Assembly: GCA_016219375.1 (NCBI GenBank)
Contig: JACRNC010000005.1
Span: forward strand, 51,098-115,097
From: Burkholderiales bacterium
GTDB lineage: Bacteria > Pseudomonadota > Gammaproteobacteria > Burkholderiales > Burkholderiaceae_C
Direction of reading: 5' to 3'
Length of the DNA: 64,000 nt
The notes beneath the pieces are model-generated. The model made no database searches. It was not told where the DNA came from and saw only the letters and a list, made by a program, of their open reading frames with translations. The position numbers and the translations under genes are program-made. Shown one piece after another: positions 43,698 through 57,613 of the stretch; within the stretch, counting starts at the first letter, position 1, and each line of letters begins with the position of its first letter.

Positions 43698-44969
43698 ATG
43701 GCCGCCGTGCTCGATCAACCGTCGCCTGACGCCGGCTGGCACACGCCGGTGCCGCCCGGCCATGCGGCCGAGGCGCTGCTCTCGGCCCAGGCCGTGCGCC
43801 GGCTCTCACACGCCGTGCTGGCCGCGGTGCAGGCCGGCGGGTCGGCGCACTGGCAATGGCGGCCACAGCGCCTGGAGGCCGCGGCCGACTACGTGGCCGG
43901 CGTGATCCGCGAGCGCCATCCCGATCTGCGCGTGCGCTTCCATGCGCGCTGGCGGCACTTCGAGGCGGGCGGCGTGGACCGCATGGCCGCGCTCATCGAG
44001 CAGGCCGGGCTGAGCAGCGAGGCCGCGTGCGAGGAGCGCGCGCGCATGCGCATCGACCTGGTCATCCCCAGCGTGCTGCTGGACGCGGGCGCGGGGCCGG
44101 ACTGGCGCTATCACGACGCCGCCACCGGCCAGGTGCTGGCCCGCTCCGAAGGGCTGGGCGTGGCCAGCCTGGCGCTGTTCACCTCCGGCGCCTTGTCCGC
44201 CGACCCGGCTCGGCCGCTGCGCAGCGATGCGGCGGCGCTGATGCGGCTGGATGCGGCCACGCTGGCCCGCGCGTTCCAGGTGCAGGCCGGCAATCCGCTG
44301 GTCGGGCTGGAGGGCCGCGCGCAGCTGATCGCGCGGCTGGGCCAGGTGGCGGCAGCCACGCCGGCGGTCTTCGGCACACAGGCGCGGCTGGGGCACCTGT
44401 TCGATGCGCTCAAGGCCCGTGCCGACCACGGCCGCCTGCCCGTGGCCACGGTGCTGGACGTGGTGCTGCGCGCACTCGGCCCGGCTTGGCCCAGCCGGCA
44501 TGCGCTGGACGGCGTGCCGCTGGGCGACTGCTGGCCCTGCGCGCTGGCGCCCGGCGGCTGGCTGCCGCTGCACAAGCTGTCGCAGTGGCTCACCTACTCG
44601 CTGCTGGAGCCGCTGGCCGATGGCGGCCTGACCCTCACCGGGCTGGATGCGCTGACCGGCCTGCCGGAGTACCGCAACGGCGGCCTGCTGATCGACCTGG
44701 GCCTGCTCATGCCGCGCGACGAGGCCTGGCTGCAGGCCGTGCACACGGTGGACGAGCCGGCCGTGGTGGAGTGGCGCGGCGTGACGGTGGCCGCACTCGA
44801 TGCGCTGGCCGATGCGGTGCGCGCCCGGCTGGGCGTGTCGGCGGACGGCTTCCCGCTGGCCTGCGTGCTGGAGGGCGGCACCTGGGCGGCCGGCCGGCGC
44901 ATCGCGGCCGAGCGCCGCGCGGGCGGTGGGCCGCCGTTTGCCCTCGCCAGCGACGGCACCGTGTTCTGA
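43698..44969 (+). CDS. DUF1688 protein, Urc4 type (uracil catabolism)
   Basis: 423-residue DUF1688 protein. Recognisable stretches are '[20 protein letters not shown]', '[19 protein letters not shown]', '[18 protein letters not shown]' and '[19 protein letters not shown]'. In the yeast Lachancea kluyveri URC4 is required for growth on uracil as nitrogen source, and its reaction is not firmly known. No membrane segment or metal motif is evident. AGGAG lies 6 bp before ATG 43698, and the gene follows urc1 by 19 bp and precedes upp by 32 bp. Confidence 0.88.
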   Translation: MAAVLDQPSPDAGWHTPVPPGHAAEALLSAQAVRRLSHAVLAAVQAGGSAHWQWRPQRLEAAADYVAGVIRERHPDLRVRFHARWRHFEAGGVDRMAALIEQAGLSSEAACEERARMRIDLVIPSVLLDAGAGPDWRYHDAATGQVLARSEGLGVASLALFTSGALSADPARPLRSDAAALMRLDAATLARAFQVQAGNPLVGLEGRAQLIARLGQVAAATPAVFGTQARLGHLFDALKARADHGRLPVATVLDVVLRALGPAWPSRHALDGVPLGDCWPCALAPGGWLPLHKLSQWLTYSLLEPLADGGLTLTGLDALTGLPEYRNGGLLIDLGLLMPRDEAWLQAVHTVDEPAVVEWRGVTVAALDALADAVRARLGVSADGFPLACVLEGGTWAAGRRIAAERRAGGGPPFALASDGTVF

Positions 44970-45001
44970 AGGCCGTGACCCGAAGGAAAAGGAGCGACGC
45001 C

Positions 45002-45643
<642 letters not shown>

Positions 45644-45649
45644 CGACCC

Positions 45650-45712
45650 CCCCTACGGCCTTCGGCCGCCCCCCGAGGGGGCCGCACCAGCGGACCGGCG
45701 AAGCCGGATCCG
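45650..45712. repeat. Burkholderiales-type intergenic repeat after upp
   Basis: Three short hairpins in a row: GGCC-TTC-GGCC (45657-45667), GCCCCC-CGA-GGGGGC (45668-45682) and CCGGC-GAA-GCCGG (45695-45707). It begins 7 bp after the upp stop and may act as a transcript end. The CCCCCGAGGGG core is shared with the repeats at 22874-23033. I know similar sequences from other Burkholderiales genomes, from memory only. Confidence 0.65.
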
Positions 45713-45722
45713 CGGTACGCGC

Positions 45723-45833
45723 TTGGGAGATGGCGGCATCTGATGAGAGGGCGCTCAAGCACGACGGGGTCGCCTGCGGCGGCTTGGTGCGTCCCGACAT
45801 GGGAGAAGCCGAGGATCGACTCGCATCTCCCAA
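45723..45833. repeat. 111-bp stretch bounded by 10-bp inverted repeats
   Basis: TTGGGAGATG (45723-45732) is exactly complemented by CATCTCCCAA (45824-45833). The stretch lies between the upp repeat and the regulator gene and covers the regulator's likely start codon. It could be a small insertion element or a control region; no target duplication is obvious. Confidence 0.5.
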
Positions 45834-46530
45834 TGACTCCCCACCCCGCCGCATCGGCAAGGTCCGCGCCGCGGCTGAGGCGCGGATCCTGCGCGCGGCG
45901 GAGGCGGTGTTCGCGCGGGCCGGCTATGCCGCGGCCACGATGGCCGCCATCGCGCAGGAGGCGGGCTGCCCCAAGGCCAATGTGCACTACTACTTCCGCA
46001 CCAAGCAGGACGTCTACCGCGCGGTGCTGGACCACATCCTGGCGCTGTGGCTGGCCGAGACGGACGTGATCACGCCGCAGGCCGACCCAGCCCAGGCGCT
46101 GGCGGCCTATGTGCGGGCCAAGATGCGGCTGAGCGCGCAGCGGCCCGAGGCCTCGCGCGTGTTCGCCAACGAGGTGCTGCACGGCGCGCCGCAGATCGGC
46201 GCGGTGCTGCGCGGGCCGCTGAAGGCGCTGGTCGACGACAAGGCCGCGGTGATGCAGGGCTGGATCGATGCCGGCCGCATGGCGCCAGTGGACCCGCGGC
46301 ATCTGCTGTTCACGCTGTGGGCGGCCACCCAGACCTATGCCGACTTCGGCGTGCAGGTGTGCGCGGTGCTGGGTGTCAAGGCGCTCACGCGCGCCCACCT
46401 GGAGCAGGCCAGCGAGGAGCTGGTGCGCTTCGTGCTCGCGGGCTGCGGGCTCGTGCCGGCCGGCTCGCCGGGCGGCCCGGCAGCCCTCCACCTTCCTTCC
46501 CGTCCCACCTCATCAACGGAGTCACGATGA
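45799..46530 (+). CDS. TetR-family regulator, RutR-like
   Basis: About 243 residues. The N-terminal HTH is 'ILRAAEAVFARAGYAAATMAAIAQEAGCPKANVHYYFRTK' region (about 33-73), and the C-terminal domain resembles the RutR/YcdC type: 'YRAVLDHILALWLAETDVI', 'RVFANEVLHGAPQIG', 'DPRHLLFTLWAATQTYADFG'. E. coli RutR binds uracil or thymine and represses the rut operon. The matching palindrome at 42386-42403 is its likely operator. The start is uncertain; ATG 45799 leaves about 30 residues before the HTH, as in RutR. The stop overlaps the next gene (ATGA), coupling regulator and transporter. Confidence 0.87.
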   Translation: MGEAEDRLASPNDSPPRRIGKVRAAAEARILRAAEAVFARAGYAAATMAAIAQEAGCPKANVHYYFRTKQDVYRAVLDHILALWLAETDVITPQADPAQALAAYVRAKMRLSAQRPEASRVFANEVLHGAPQIGAVLRGPLKALVDDKAAVMQGWIDAGRMAPVDPRHLLFTLWAATQTYADFGVQVCAVLGVKALTRAHLEQASEELVRFVLAGCGLVPAGSPGGPAALHLPSRPTSSTESR

Positions 46531-47534
46531 AGCCCCACACCCGTCGCACCGTCCTCACCACGCTGGCTGCCTCAGCCCTCGTCATGGCATCCGGCCTGGC
46601 GCCCGGCCTGGCCTGGGCACAGGCCCGGCTCAAGGTGGCCGGCATCTACACCGTGCCGGTGGAGCAGCAATGGGTCTCGCGCATCCACAAGGCGCTCAAT
46701 GCGGCCAAGGCGCGCGGCGAGATCGACTACGTGTTCTCCGAGAACGTCGCCAACGCCGACTACGAGCGCGTGATGCGCCAGTACGCCGAAGGCGGCCAGC
46801 AGCTGGTCATCGGCGAGTCCTTCGCCGTGGAGGCCGCGGCGCGCAAGGTGGCCAAGGACTATCCCAAGACGGCCTTCCTGATGGGCTCGTCGGGCAAGCC
46901 GCAGGCGCCCAACTTCTCGGTCTTCGACAACTACATCCAGGAGCCGGCCTACCTCACCGGCATGATCGCCGGCGGCATCACCAAGAGCGGCCACATCGGC
47001 ATGGTGGGCGGCTACCCCATCCCCGAGGTCAACCGGCTGATGCAGGCCTTCATGGCCGGTGCGCGCGAGGTCAACCCCAAGGTGAAGTTCAGCGTGAGCT
47101 TCATCGGCTCGTGGTTCGACCCGCCCAAGGCCAAGGAGGCGGCCTTTGCCATGATCGACCGCGGGGCCGACGTGATGTATGCCGAGCGCTTCGGCGTCAG
47201 CGACGCGGCCAAGGAGCGCAAGGTGCTGGCCATCGGCAACGTCATCGACACCCAGGCCCAGTACCCGGACACCGTCGTGGCGTCGGCGCTGTGGCACATG
47301 GAGCCCACGGTCAACGCCGCGCTCAAGAAGGTGCGCGAGGGCAAGTTCACGGCCGAGGACTACGGCGCCTTCTCGGGCATGAAGGTGGGCGGCTCGTCGC
47401 TGGCCCCGCTGGGCAGCTTCGAGAAGAAGCTGCCTGCGGATCTGCTGGCCAAGGTGCGGGCCAAGGAAAAGGCCATCCTGGCCGGCAGCTTCACGGTGAA
47501 GGTGAACGACGCCGAGCCGAAGTCGACGCCATGA
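46527..47534 (+). CDS. BMP-family ABC transporter substrate-binding protein
   Basis: 335-residue periplasmic binding protein of the basic membrane protein/PnrA type, which binds nucleosides or purine/pyrimidine bases. The signal peptide (about 1-31) carries 'TRRTVLTTLAAS', resembling a Tat motif, and ends near 'LAWAQA'; no lipobox cysteine. The mature part begins 'RLKVAGIYTVPVEQQWVSRI', with 'FSVFDNYIQEPAYLTGMIAG' region and 'SAWWH'-like 'ASALWHMEP' typical of the family. First gene of the import system; given the neighbours uracil, uridine or a related pyrimidine is the likely ligand. Confidence 0.92.
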   Translation: MKPHTRRTVLTTLAASALVMASGLAPGLAWAQARLKVAGIYTVPVEQQWVSRIHKALNAAKARGEIDYVFSENVANADYERVMRQYAEGGQQLVIGESFAVEAAARKVAKDYPKTAFLMGSSGKPQAPNFSVFDNYIQEPAYLTGMIAGGITKSGHIGMVGGYPIPEVNRLMQAFMAGAREVNPKVKFSVSFIGSWFDPPKAKEAAFAMIDRGADVMYAERFGVSDAAKERKVLAIGNVIDTQAQYPDTVVASALWHMEPTVNAALKKVREGKFTAEDYGAFSGMKVGGSSLAPLGSFEKKLPADLLAKVRAKEKAILAGSFTVKVNDAEPKSTP

Positions 47535-47612
47535 GCGACCCCATGAGCGACCCCTTGAGCTGCGCCACCAGCCACGCCACCGGCCACCGCCTCATCTGAC
47601 GCCCCGCACCGC

Positions 47613-49295
47613 TTGACCACCCCCGCTGCCACCCCCGCCGCGCAGCCCGTGCTGCGCCTGTCGGGCATCACCAAGCGCTTCGGCCCGCTGGTGGCCAACG
47701 ACGGCATCTCGCTGGAGCTGGCCGCCGGCGAGGTGCTGGCCCTGCTGGGCGAGAACGGCGCGGGCAAGAGCACGCTGGTGTCCATCCTCTTCGGCCATTA
47801 CGTGGCGGACGAGGGGCAGGTGGAGGCCTTCGGCCGGCCGCTGCCCCCGGGCCGGCCGCGCGCCGCGCTGGAGGCCGGCATCGCGCTGGTGCACCAGCAC
47901 TTCACGCTGGCGGAGAACCTGTCGGTGCTCGACAACGTGATGCTGGGCACCGAGCCGCTGTGGCGGCCGTGGTCGCGCCGGGCCGCGGCGCGCCAGCGCC
48001 TGCAGCAGACGGCGCAGCGCTTCGGCCTGGGCGTGGATGCGGATGCCCGCGTGGCCGACCTGTCGGTGGGCGAGCGCCAGCGGGTGGAGATCTTGAAGAC
48101 CCTGGTGCGCGGCGCGCGCGTGCTGATCCTGGACGAGCCCACGGCGGTGCTCACGCCGCAGGAGAGCGAGTCGCTCTTCGCCACGCTGCGCCAGCTGGTG
48201 GCCCAGGGCTTGTCCATCGTCTTCATCAGCCACAAGCTGGACGAGGTGCTGCGCGTGTCGCACCGCGTGGCGGTGCTGCGCGGCGGGCGCCTGGTGGCCA
48301 CGCGGCCGGCGGCCGGCACCACCGCAGCCGAGCTGGCCGAGCTGATGGTGGGCCGCAGCGTGCAGCGCCCGGTGCGCCGCGAGGTGCAGGGAACAGGGCA
48401 GGGAACAGGGCGGGGCGCCGGCGTGGGCGCCGGCATGGGCGAATGCGTCTGCGCGCTGCAGGCGATGGGCGTGCGCGGCGCGGACCGCCGCTGGCGGCTG
48501 CAGGACGTGACGCTGGCCCTGCACGCCGGCCGCATCGTCGGCATCGCCGGCGTGTCGGGCAACGGCCAGCAGGCCCTGGCCGATGTGCTGTGCGGCCTGC
48601 AGCCGGCCGATGCCGGGAGCGTGCTGCTGCTGCAGGATGGCCAGGCGCGGCAGCCGGCGGCGCGGGCGCGCGACTGGGTGGCCGCCGGCGTGGCCCGCAT
48701 CCCCGAGGACCGCCAGGGCACCGGCGCCGTCGGCGATCTGGCGCTGTGGGAGAACGCCATCAGCGAGCACCTGGCCAGCCCGGCCGTGGCCCGCGCCGGC
48801 TGGCTGCGGCGCCGCGCGGCCCAGGCCCATGCCCAGCGCATCGTGCGCGAGTTCGACGTGCGCGGCACCGAGGCGCGTGGCCTGGCCACCGTCACCCGCG
48901 CGCTGTCGGGCGGCAACCTGCAAAAGCTCATCCTCGGCCGCGCCCTGCTGGGTGATCCCGCCCGCCCCGCGCGGCCGCGGCTCATCGTCGCCGCCCAGCC
49001 CACCTGGGGCCTGGACGTGGGCGCCGTGGCCGAGGTGCACCGCCGCCTGCTGGACGCCGCGGCCGCCGGCGCAGCGGTGCTGCTCATCTCCGACGACCTG
49101 GACGAGCTCTTCGCCCTGGCCGATGAGATCGCCGTGCTGCACCAGGGCCGGCTCACGCCGCCGCGGCCGGCTGCGCAGTGGACGCAGACGGACATCGGCC
49201 TGGCGATGGCCGGCAGCCTGCCGGCTCAGGCTCCTGAGCAAGCACCTCGACCCACCACCCGACAAGGACCGCCCCATGCCCCGCCTGCGGCTTGA
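47613..49295 (+). CDS. BMP-type ABC transporter, tandem ATPase
   Basis: 560-residue double ATP-binding protein energising base/nucleoside import. N-terminal half: Walker A 'LLGENGAGKSTLVSILFG', signature 'LSVGERQRVEILK', Walker B 'VLILDEPTAVLTPQE'. C-terminal half: degenerate Walker A 'GIAGVSGNGQQALADVL', signature 'LSGGNLQKLILGRAL', 'QPTWGLDVGAV'. The degenerate second site is normal for the family. A Gly-rich insert (about 255-275) separates the halves. The TTG at 47613 is the first in-frame start after the bmp gene. The end overlaps the first permease gene by 20 bp. Confidence 0.93.
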   Translation: MTTPAATPAAQPVLRLSGITKRFGPLVANDGISLELAAGEVLALLGENGAGKSTLVSILFGHYVADEGQVEAFGRPLPPGRPRAALEAGIALVHQHFTLAENLSVLDNVMLGTEPLWRPWSRRAAARQRLQQTAQRFGLGVDADARVADLSVGERQRVEILKTLVRGARVLILDEPTAVLTPQESESLFATLRQLVAQGLSIVFISHKLDEVLRVSHRVAVLRGGRLVATRPAAGTTAAELAELMVGRSVQRPVRREVQGTGQGTGRGAGVGAGMGECVCALQAMGVRGADRRWRLQDVTLALHAGRIVGIAGVSGNGQQALADVLCGLQPADAGSVLLLQDGQARQPAARARDWVAAGVARIPEDRQGTGAVGDLALWENAISEHLASPAVARAGWLRRRAAQAHAQRIVREFDVRGTEARGLATVTRALSGGNLQKLILGRALLGDPARPARPRLIVAAQPTWGLDVGAVAEVHRRLLDAAAAGAAVLLISDDLDELFALADEIAVLHQGRLTPPRPAAQWTQTDIGLAMAGSLPAQAPEQAPRPTTRQGPPHAPPAA

Positions 49296-50352
49296 GCGCC
49301 GGCTGCAGCCGTCCCGCGTGGCCCAGGCCGCCGCGCCGCTGGCCGCCATCGCCGCCACGCTGGCGCTGGCCGCGCTGCTGGTGGCCTGGGCCGGTGCGCC
49401 GGTGGGCCGCTCGTATGCGCTGCTGCTGCAGGGCGGCTTCGGCTCGCGCTTTGCGTGGGGTGAGACGCTCACCCGCGCCACGCCGCTGATCCTGACCGGC
49501 CTGGCCGCGGCCGTGGCCTTCCGTGCGCGGCTCTACAACATCGGTGCCGAGGGCCAGCTCTACCTGGGCGCGCTGGCTGCCGTGGCCGTTGCCGGCTGGG
49601 CAGGTCAGGCGCTGCCGGCCACGCTTGCCTTTGCCGCGATGGTGGCGGCGGCGCTGGCGGCCGGGGCGGCCTGGCTGCTCGGCCCCGCGCTGATGAAGCG
49701 GCTGCTGGGCGTGGACGAGGTGGTGACCACGCTGCTGCTCAACTTCGTCGCGCTGCTGTTCGTCTCGATGATGCTGGACGGGCCGATGAAGGACCCGCTG
49801 GCCCTGGGCTGGCCGCAGAGCCCGGCGCTGCCCGATGCGCTGCAGCTGGGCAAGCTGATCGAGCGCAGCCGCGTGCACACCGGGCTGCTGTGGGCCCTGG
49901 GTGCGGCCGCTGTGCTGGCCCTGGTGCTGCAGCGCCATGCCTGGGGGCTGGCGGTGCGCGCGGTGGGTGCCGATGCGCGGGCTGCGCAGTTCGCCGGCTT
50001 GCCGGTCACGGCCACGGTGGTCGGCGTGGCGCTGGTCTCCGGCGGGCTGGCCGGCCTGGCCGGGGCGCTGGAGGTGGCCGGGCGCACCAGCTACCTCACG
50101 CTCGACATGGCGCCCGGCGTGGGCTATGGCGGCATCGTCATCGCCATGCTGGCCGGGCTCAACCCGCTGGCGGTGGTGCCGGCGGCGGTGTTCGTCTCCG
50201 GCGTGCTGGTGGGGGCCGACAGCATGAGCCGCGCGGTGGGCGTGCCCACCTACATCGCCGATGTCATCGTCGCCGTGGCCCTGCTGACCACGCTGGTGGC
50301 GGGGCTGGCGGCGCACTACCGGCTGCGCTGGTCGCGGGGGGCTGCGGCATGA
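49276..50352 (+). CDS. BMP-type ABC transporter permease 1
   Basis: 358-residue inner-membrane permease with about 9-10 helices, BPD_transp_2 family. 'ATPLILTGLAAAVAFRARLYNIGAEGQLYLG' spans the conserved early region (about 75-105), and 'DEVVTTLLLNFVALLF' and 'AGLPVTATVVGVALVSGGLAGLAGA' the later ones. Pairs with the second permease, coupled by ATGA. Confidence 0.93.
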   Translation: MPRLRLERRLQPSRVAQAAAPLAAIAATLALAALLVAWAGAPVGRSYALLLQGGFGSRFAWGETLTRATPLILTGLAAAVAFRARLYNIGAEGQLYLGALAAVAVAGWAGQALPATLAFAAMVAAALAAGAAWLLGPALMKRLLGVDEVVTTLLLNFVALLFVSMMLDGPMKDPLALGWPQSPALPDALQLGKLIERSRVHTGLLWALGAAAVLALVLQRHAWGLAVRAVGADARAAQFAGLPVTATVVGVALVSGGLAGLAGALEVAGRTSYLTLDMAPGVGYGGIVIAMLAGLNPLAVVPAAVFVSGVLVGADSMSRAVGVPTYIADVIVAVALLTTLVAGLAAHYRLRWSRGAAA

Positions 50353-51278
50353 CGGAGCTGCTCGGTCTGTTCGCCGATGCCAGCCTGTGGGTGGCCGTGC
50401 TGCGCATCGCCACGCCGCTGATGTTCGGCACGCTGGGCGTGCTGCTGTGCGAGCGTGCCGGCGTGCTCAACCTGGGCATCGAAGGGATCATGGTGGCCGG
50501 CGCCTTTGCCGGCTGGCTGGCCGTCTACCTGGGTGCCGGGCTGTGGACGGGCGTGGCCGTGGCCGCGGCAGTCGGCGTGGCCCTCGGCCTGCTGCACGGG
50601 CTGCTGACCGTGGTGTTGGGCCTGTCGCAGCATGTCTCGGGCCTGGGGCTGACGCTGCTGGCCACCAGCCTGGCCAGCTATGCCTACCGCGTGTCCTTCC
50701 CCACGGTGGACCGGCCGCCCACCATCACGCCGTTTGCGCCGATGAGCGGCCTGCCCGTGCCCATCCTGGCCGAGCAGACGCCGCTGACGCTGCTGGCCCT
50801 GCTGCTGGTGCCGGCCACCGCGTGGCTGCTGCTGCGTACGCCCCTGGGCCTGGCGCTGCGCGCGGTGGGCGAGAACCCGTCCGCCGTCGATGGCCAGGGC
50901 CTGAGCGTGACGGGCCTGCGCCTGGGCGCGGTGGCCGCGGGCTCAGCGCTGATGGCCGTGGGCGGGGCGTTCCTGACGCTGTCGGCCTTCAACGCCTTCT
51001 ACTTCAACATGGTCAACGGCCGCGGCTGGGTCTGCGTGGCGCTGGTGGTGTTCGCCTCCTGGCGGCCGGGCAAGGCGCTGCTGGGCGCGCTGCTGTTTGC
51101 GGCCTTCGATGCGCTGCAGCTGCGGCTGCAGCAGGCGCCGGTGGCCGGGGTCACGCTGCCCTATCAGCTCTACCTGATGCTGCCCTACCTGCTGTCCATC
51201 CTGGCGCTGGTGCTCATGTCGCGGCGCGCCGCCGTGCCGCAGGCGCTGATGAAGCCCTGGCGGCGCGGCGAGCGCTGA
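50349..51278 (+). CDS. BMP-type ABC transporter permease 2
   Basis: 309-residue partner permease of the same family with about 8-9 helices. 'ATPLMFGTLGVLLCERAGVLNLGIEGIM' region (about 21-48) is the standard motif; 'LALRAVGENPSAVDGQGLSV' is the cytoplasmic loop that contacts the ATPase. Last gene of the island; the next genes are convergent on the minus strand with only 17 bp between. Confidence 0.93.
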   Translation: MTELLGLFADASLWVAVLRIATPLMFGTLGVLLCERAGVLNLGIEGIMVAGAFAGWLAVYLGAGLWTGVAVAAAVGVALGLLHGLLTVVLGLSQHVSGLGLTLLATSLASYAYRVSFPTVDRPPTITPFAPMSGLPVPILAEQTPLTLLALLLVPATAWLLLRTPLGLALRAVGENPSAVDGQGLSVTGLRLGAVAAGSALMAVGGAFLTLSAFNAFYFNMVNGRGWVCVALVVFASWRPGKALLGALLFAAFDALQLRLQQAPVAGVTLPYQLYLMLPYLLSILALVLMSRRAAVPQALMKPWRRGER

Positions 51279-51295
51279 AAGCCCCCGCCAGCGCG

Positions 51296-51757
51296 CTACT
51301 TGCGCAGCAGCACGTTCATGCCCCGCGGCACGTCGGCCTCGTCCAGATAGCCGATGGCGCCGGGCGTGCGGCTGACGTAATCGGCCACCTCGGCCGGGCT
51401 GCGCAGCTCGGTGGGCGGGGTGCCCTTGCCCACATAGCGGCGCACCGTCCAGTAGGCGACGTACTCGTCCTCGCTGGTCTCCAGGTAGTCGGCCAGGAAG
51501 CGCTGGCGCAGGCCGGTGCCCGGCGCGGCGTTGACCGGGGCCACGCGCACGCCGTCCACCTCCACCGTCTTGCCGGTGTAGATGCGCCTGAGGGTGGGCA
51601 GATCCAGCTTGCGCACGGCAGCATGGCCGACGATCACCACGGCGCGGTCGGCCGCCAGGGCGGGCAGGCCGCCGGTTAGCAGCGGCGCGGCCAGGGCCAG
51701 CGCGGAAAGGGCCTTGAGGAAGCTCAGTCGTCTCACGGCTGCCTCCTCAGAACGCAA
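51296..51757 (-). CDS. Small PstS-like periplasmic binding protein
   Basis: 153 residues: signal peptide (about 1-36, ending 'GGLPALAAD') and a short phosphate-binding-protein-like domain: 'VIVGHAAVRKLDLPTLRRIY', 'VNAAPGTGLRQRFLADYL', 'TPGAIGYLDEADV'. It is about half the size of PstS, so it is a minimal member of that superfamily with an unknown ligand. Its start overlaps the porin gene end by 11 bp. A start at GTG eight codons in (VRRLSFLK) would give a more usual signal peptide. Last gene of the sensor kinase/HD-GYP/porin unit. Confidence 0.75.
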   Translation of the reverse strand: MRSEEAAVRRLSFLKALSALALAAPLLTGGLPALAADRAVVIVGHAAVRKLDLPTLRRIYTGKTVEVDGVRVAPVNAAPGTGLRQRFLADYLETSEDEYVAYWTVRRYVGKGTPPTELRSPAEVADYVSRTPGAIGYLDEADVPRGMNVLLRK

Positions 51758-53003
51758 AGCTGTAGCTGAGCGACAGCACGTTGATGCTCTTGTTCGCGAT
51801 GGACGGGCCGCCCGCGGGCGAATCGACCATCACGCTGCCGTCGCCGATGCGGGTGTGCATCCACTCGGCCTTGATCTTGCTGTGCGGTGTCAGCGCATAC
51901 GAGGCCCCGATGCCGATGGAGTCCTGGTCGTAATAGGGCATGCCGTCGGCGGCCATGCGGATGCCCTGGGCTAGGCCGGGGATGAAGGCCGGTGGATCGG
52001 CGCTGAGCAGCTCGTTGCGCAGCTTGCGCTGCGCGCTGGTGGACTTGAGCGTGGCCGCCACCACATAGGGCGTCCAGCGCTCGATGGTCTTGAGCAGCGC
52101 CACATGGCCGCCATAGGTGTTGGCGCCCAGCTCGGTCTTGTGCTGGATGTTGCGCTCGTACTCGGCCAGCACGCGCCAGCCGCCGCCGATGCGCCAGTCC
52201 GCACCCAGCGTGAGGATGTCGTTGACGATGCGGTCGGTAAAGCCGGTAGGCACATAGACGCCCGGCATGGGCGCCGGCACCCAGTCCACCGTGTAGCCCG
52301 GCTCGAAGCCCAGCTTGGAGCGCGCCTGCAGCGCCGCTGCGCGCAGGGTCAGCGTGTCGCTGCGCCAGGTGAGCACCGCGCCGGTCAGCTGGGTGTTGAC
52401 GTACTTGAAGTCCTCGCCCACATCGCGCATGTAGAAGCGGTGATGGACCCGCGCCTTGCCGCTGAAGACGTCCAGGTTCAGCTCGGAGTCGGGCAGCATC
52501 CAGGTGCGCGTCACGTACAGCCCGGTGGTGTCGGTGGCCGGCGCGATCGCATAGGTCTCCATCGGCATGCGCGCCAGCTCATAGCTCTGGCCCACGTCCA
52601 GGTTCTCGCTGAACAGGTAGAAGGGCATGCGCAGCTTGCCCACCCGCACCAGCCATTCATTGGACGGCCGCCACGACACGAAGGCCCAGCTGGCCGACAG
52701 GTCCCAGCGGTCGGCCTTGCGCAGCGACGGCGCCAGCTTGGCCTGCAGCGTGGCCGACCACTCCGGCGCAAGGTGGGCATCGACCTGCGCGCCGAACACC
52801 GTGTCGCGCTCGAAGCTGGGCCGGTCCGTGATGAAACGCTGGTAGGTGAAGGGCCGGTCAGAGACCGCCGCGCCGATCGTGCCGAAGGCCGACCAGGACA
52901 GGTCCACCGCCTGTGCGGCTTGGGCAGCCAGCGCCAGCAGGCCAGTGGCCAGCAGCCGGGGAAGAAGCCGCGGCAATTGCGGTGCGTTGGGGTGTTTGAG
53001 CAT
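51747..53003 (-). CDS. Outer-membrane beta-barrel porin-like protein
   Basis: 418 residues. Signal peptide about 1-33 ('LLATGLLALAAQAAQAVD'). The mature chain alternates polar and hydrophobic residues and ends '...LSLSYSFAF', the C-terminal aromatic needed for outer-membrane insertion. 'VGKLRMPFYLFSENLDVGQS' and 'SIGIGASYALTPHSKIKAEW' resemble porins of the phosphate-selective/DcaP-like type. Located 37 bp after the HD-GYP gene and before the PstS-like gene; substrate unknown. Confidence 0.8.
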   Translation of the reverse strand: MLKHPNAPQLPRLLPRLLATGLLALAAQAAQAVDLSWSAFGTIGAAVSDRPFTYQRFITDRPSFERDTVFGAQVDAHLAPEWSATLQAKLAPSLRKADRWDLSASWAFVSWRPSNEWLVRVGKLRMPFYLFSENLDVGQSYELARMPMETYAIAPATDTTGLYVTRTWMLPDSELNLDVFSGKARVHHRFYMRDVGEDFKYVNTQLTGAVLTWRSDTLTLRAAALQARSKLGFEPGYTVDWVPAPMPGVYVPTGFTDRIVNDILTLGADWRIGGGWRVLAEYERNIQHKTELGANTYGGHVALLKTIERWTPYVVAATLKSTSAQRKLRNELLSADPPAFIPGLAQGIRMAADGMPYYDQDSIGIGASYALTPHSKIKAEWMHTRIGDGSVMVDSPAGGPSIANKSINVLSLSYSFAF

Positions 53004-53040
53004 GTCGTATCGAGAAGATGGCAGAAGGAGCCAGGCTCCC

Positions 53041-54124
53041 CTAGTCCTGCCAGGTGGTGGCGATTTCGATCAGCTGCGGCTGCGTGATCTGCAGCGCGCG
53101 CACGATGTCCGGGTCGAAGTGGGCGCCGCTGCCCTGCTCGATGAAGGCGCGCGCGGCCTCGTGGCTCATCGGCTCCTTGTAGGGCCGGCGGCTGATCAGC
53201 GCGTCGTACACGTCGGCCACCGCCATCAGCCGGGCTGACAGCGGGATGGCCGGCCCGGCCAGGCGGTCGGGATAGCCCGAGCCGTCCCACTTCTCGTGGT
53301 GGTGGCGGGCGATCTCCATCGCATAGGGCAGGAAGTCGGTCTCATCGCCCATGCGCTGCGCGGCGCGCTGCAGCATCACCCAGCCCTGCATGGCATGCGT
53401 CTTCATCACCTCGAACTCTTCGGCCGTGAGCTTGCCGGGCTTGAGCAGGATGTGATCGGGGATGGCCACCTTGCCGATGTCGTGCAGCGGCGCCGACTTG
53501 GCCATCAGCTCGATGCTCTGCGGGTTGAGCTGCTCCGGGTACAGGCCGTCGCGCCACAGCTGCGTGCCCAGCACGCGCACGTACTCCTGCGTGCGCTTGA
53601 CGTGGTTGCCAGTCTCCTGGTCGCGGAACTCGGCAAACGAGATCATCACGAAGAGCGTCGAGTCGCGCAGCCGGTCGAGCTGCGCCAGGCGCTTGTCGAG
53701 CTGCGTCTGCAGCGTGGCGTTGCTGTGGCGCAGGAAATCCTGGAAGGCCTTGTTCTGCAGATGCGTGCGCACGCGGGCCTGGACCACCGCCGGGCGGATG
53801 GGCTTGTGGATGAAGTCGGCGCCGCCCACCTCGAAGCCGCGCGCCTCGTCCGCCGCCTCCTGCATGGCCGTCAGGAAGATCACCGGCACATGGGCCGTGC
53901 GCTCGTCGGCCTTGAGCTGGCGGCAGACCTCGTAGCCGTCCAGCTCCGGCATCATCACGTCGAGCAGGATCAGGTCCGGCGGGCTGCGCCGCGCCAGGGT
54001 CAGCGCCTTCTGGCCCGACGAGGCCAGGCGCACGCGGTACTGCCGGTTGAGCAGGCCGGCGACGAGGTTGAGGTTGGTGGGCGCGTCGTCCACCACCAGG
54101 ATGGTCGGCGGCTCGCCGGCAGGG

Positions 54125-54138
<14 letters not shown>
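53041..54138 (-). CDS. Response regulator with HD-GYP phosphodiesterase domain
   Basis: 365 residues, RpfG type. Receiver domain (about 12-130) with '[13 protein letters not shown]' and phospho-Asp in '[15 protein letters not shown]'. HD-GYP domain (about 165-355) with '[20 protein letters not shown]' and '[19 protein letters not shown]', all metal ligands and the GYP intact, so c-di-GMP hydrolysis is expected. ATG 54138 overlaps the hybrid kinase stop by 14 bp; longer upstream frames are kinase sequence. The adjacent kinase, ending in an Hpt domain, is the obvious phosphodonor. Confidence 0.93.
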
Positions 54139-57613
<3,475 letters not shown>

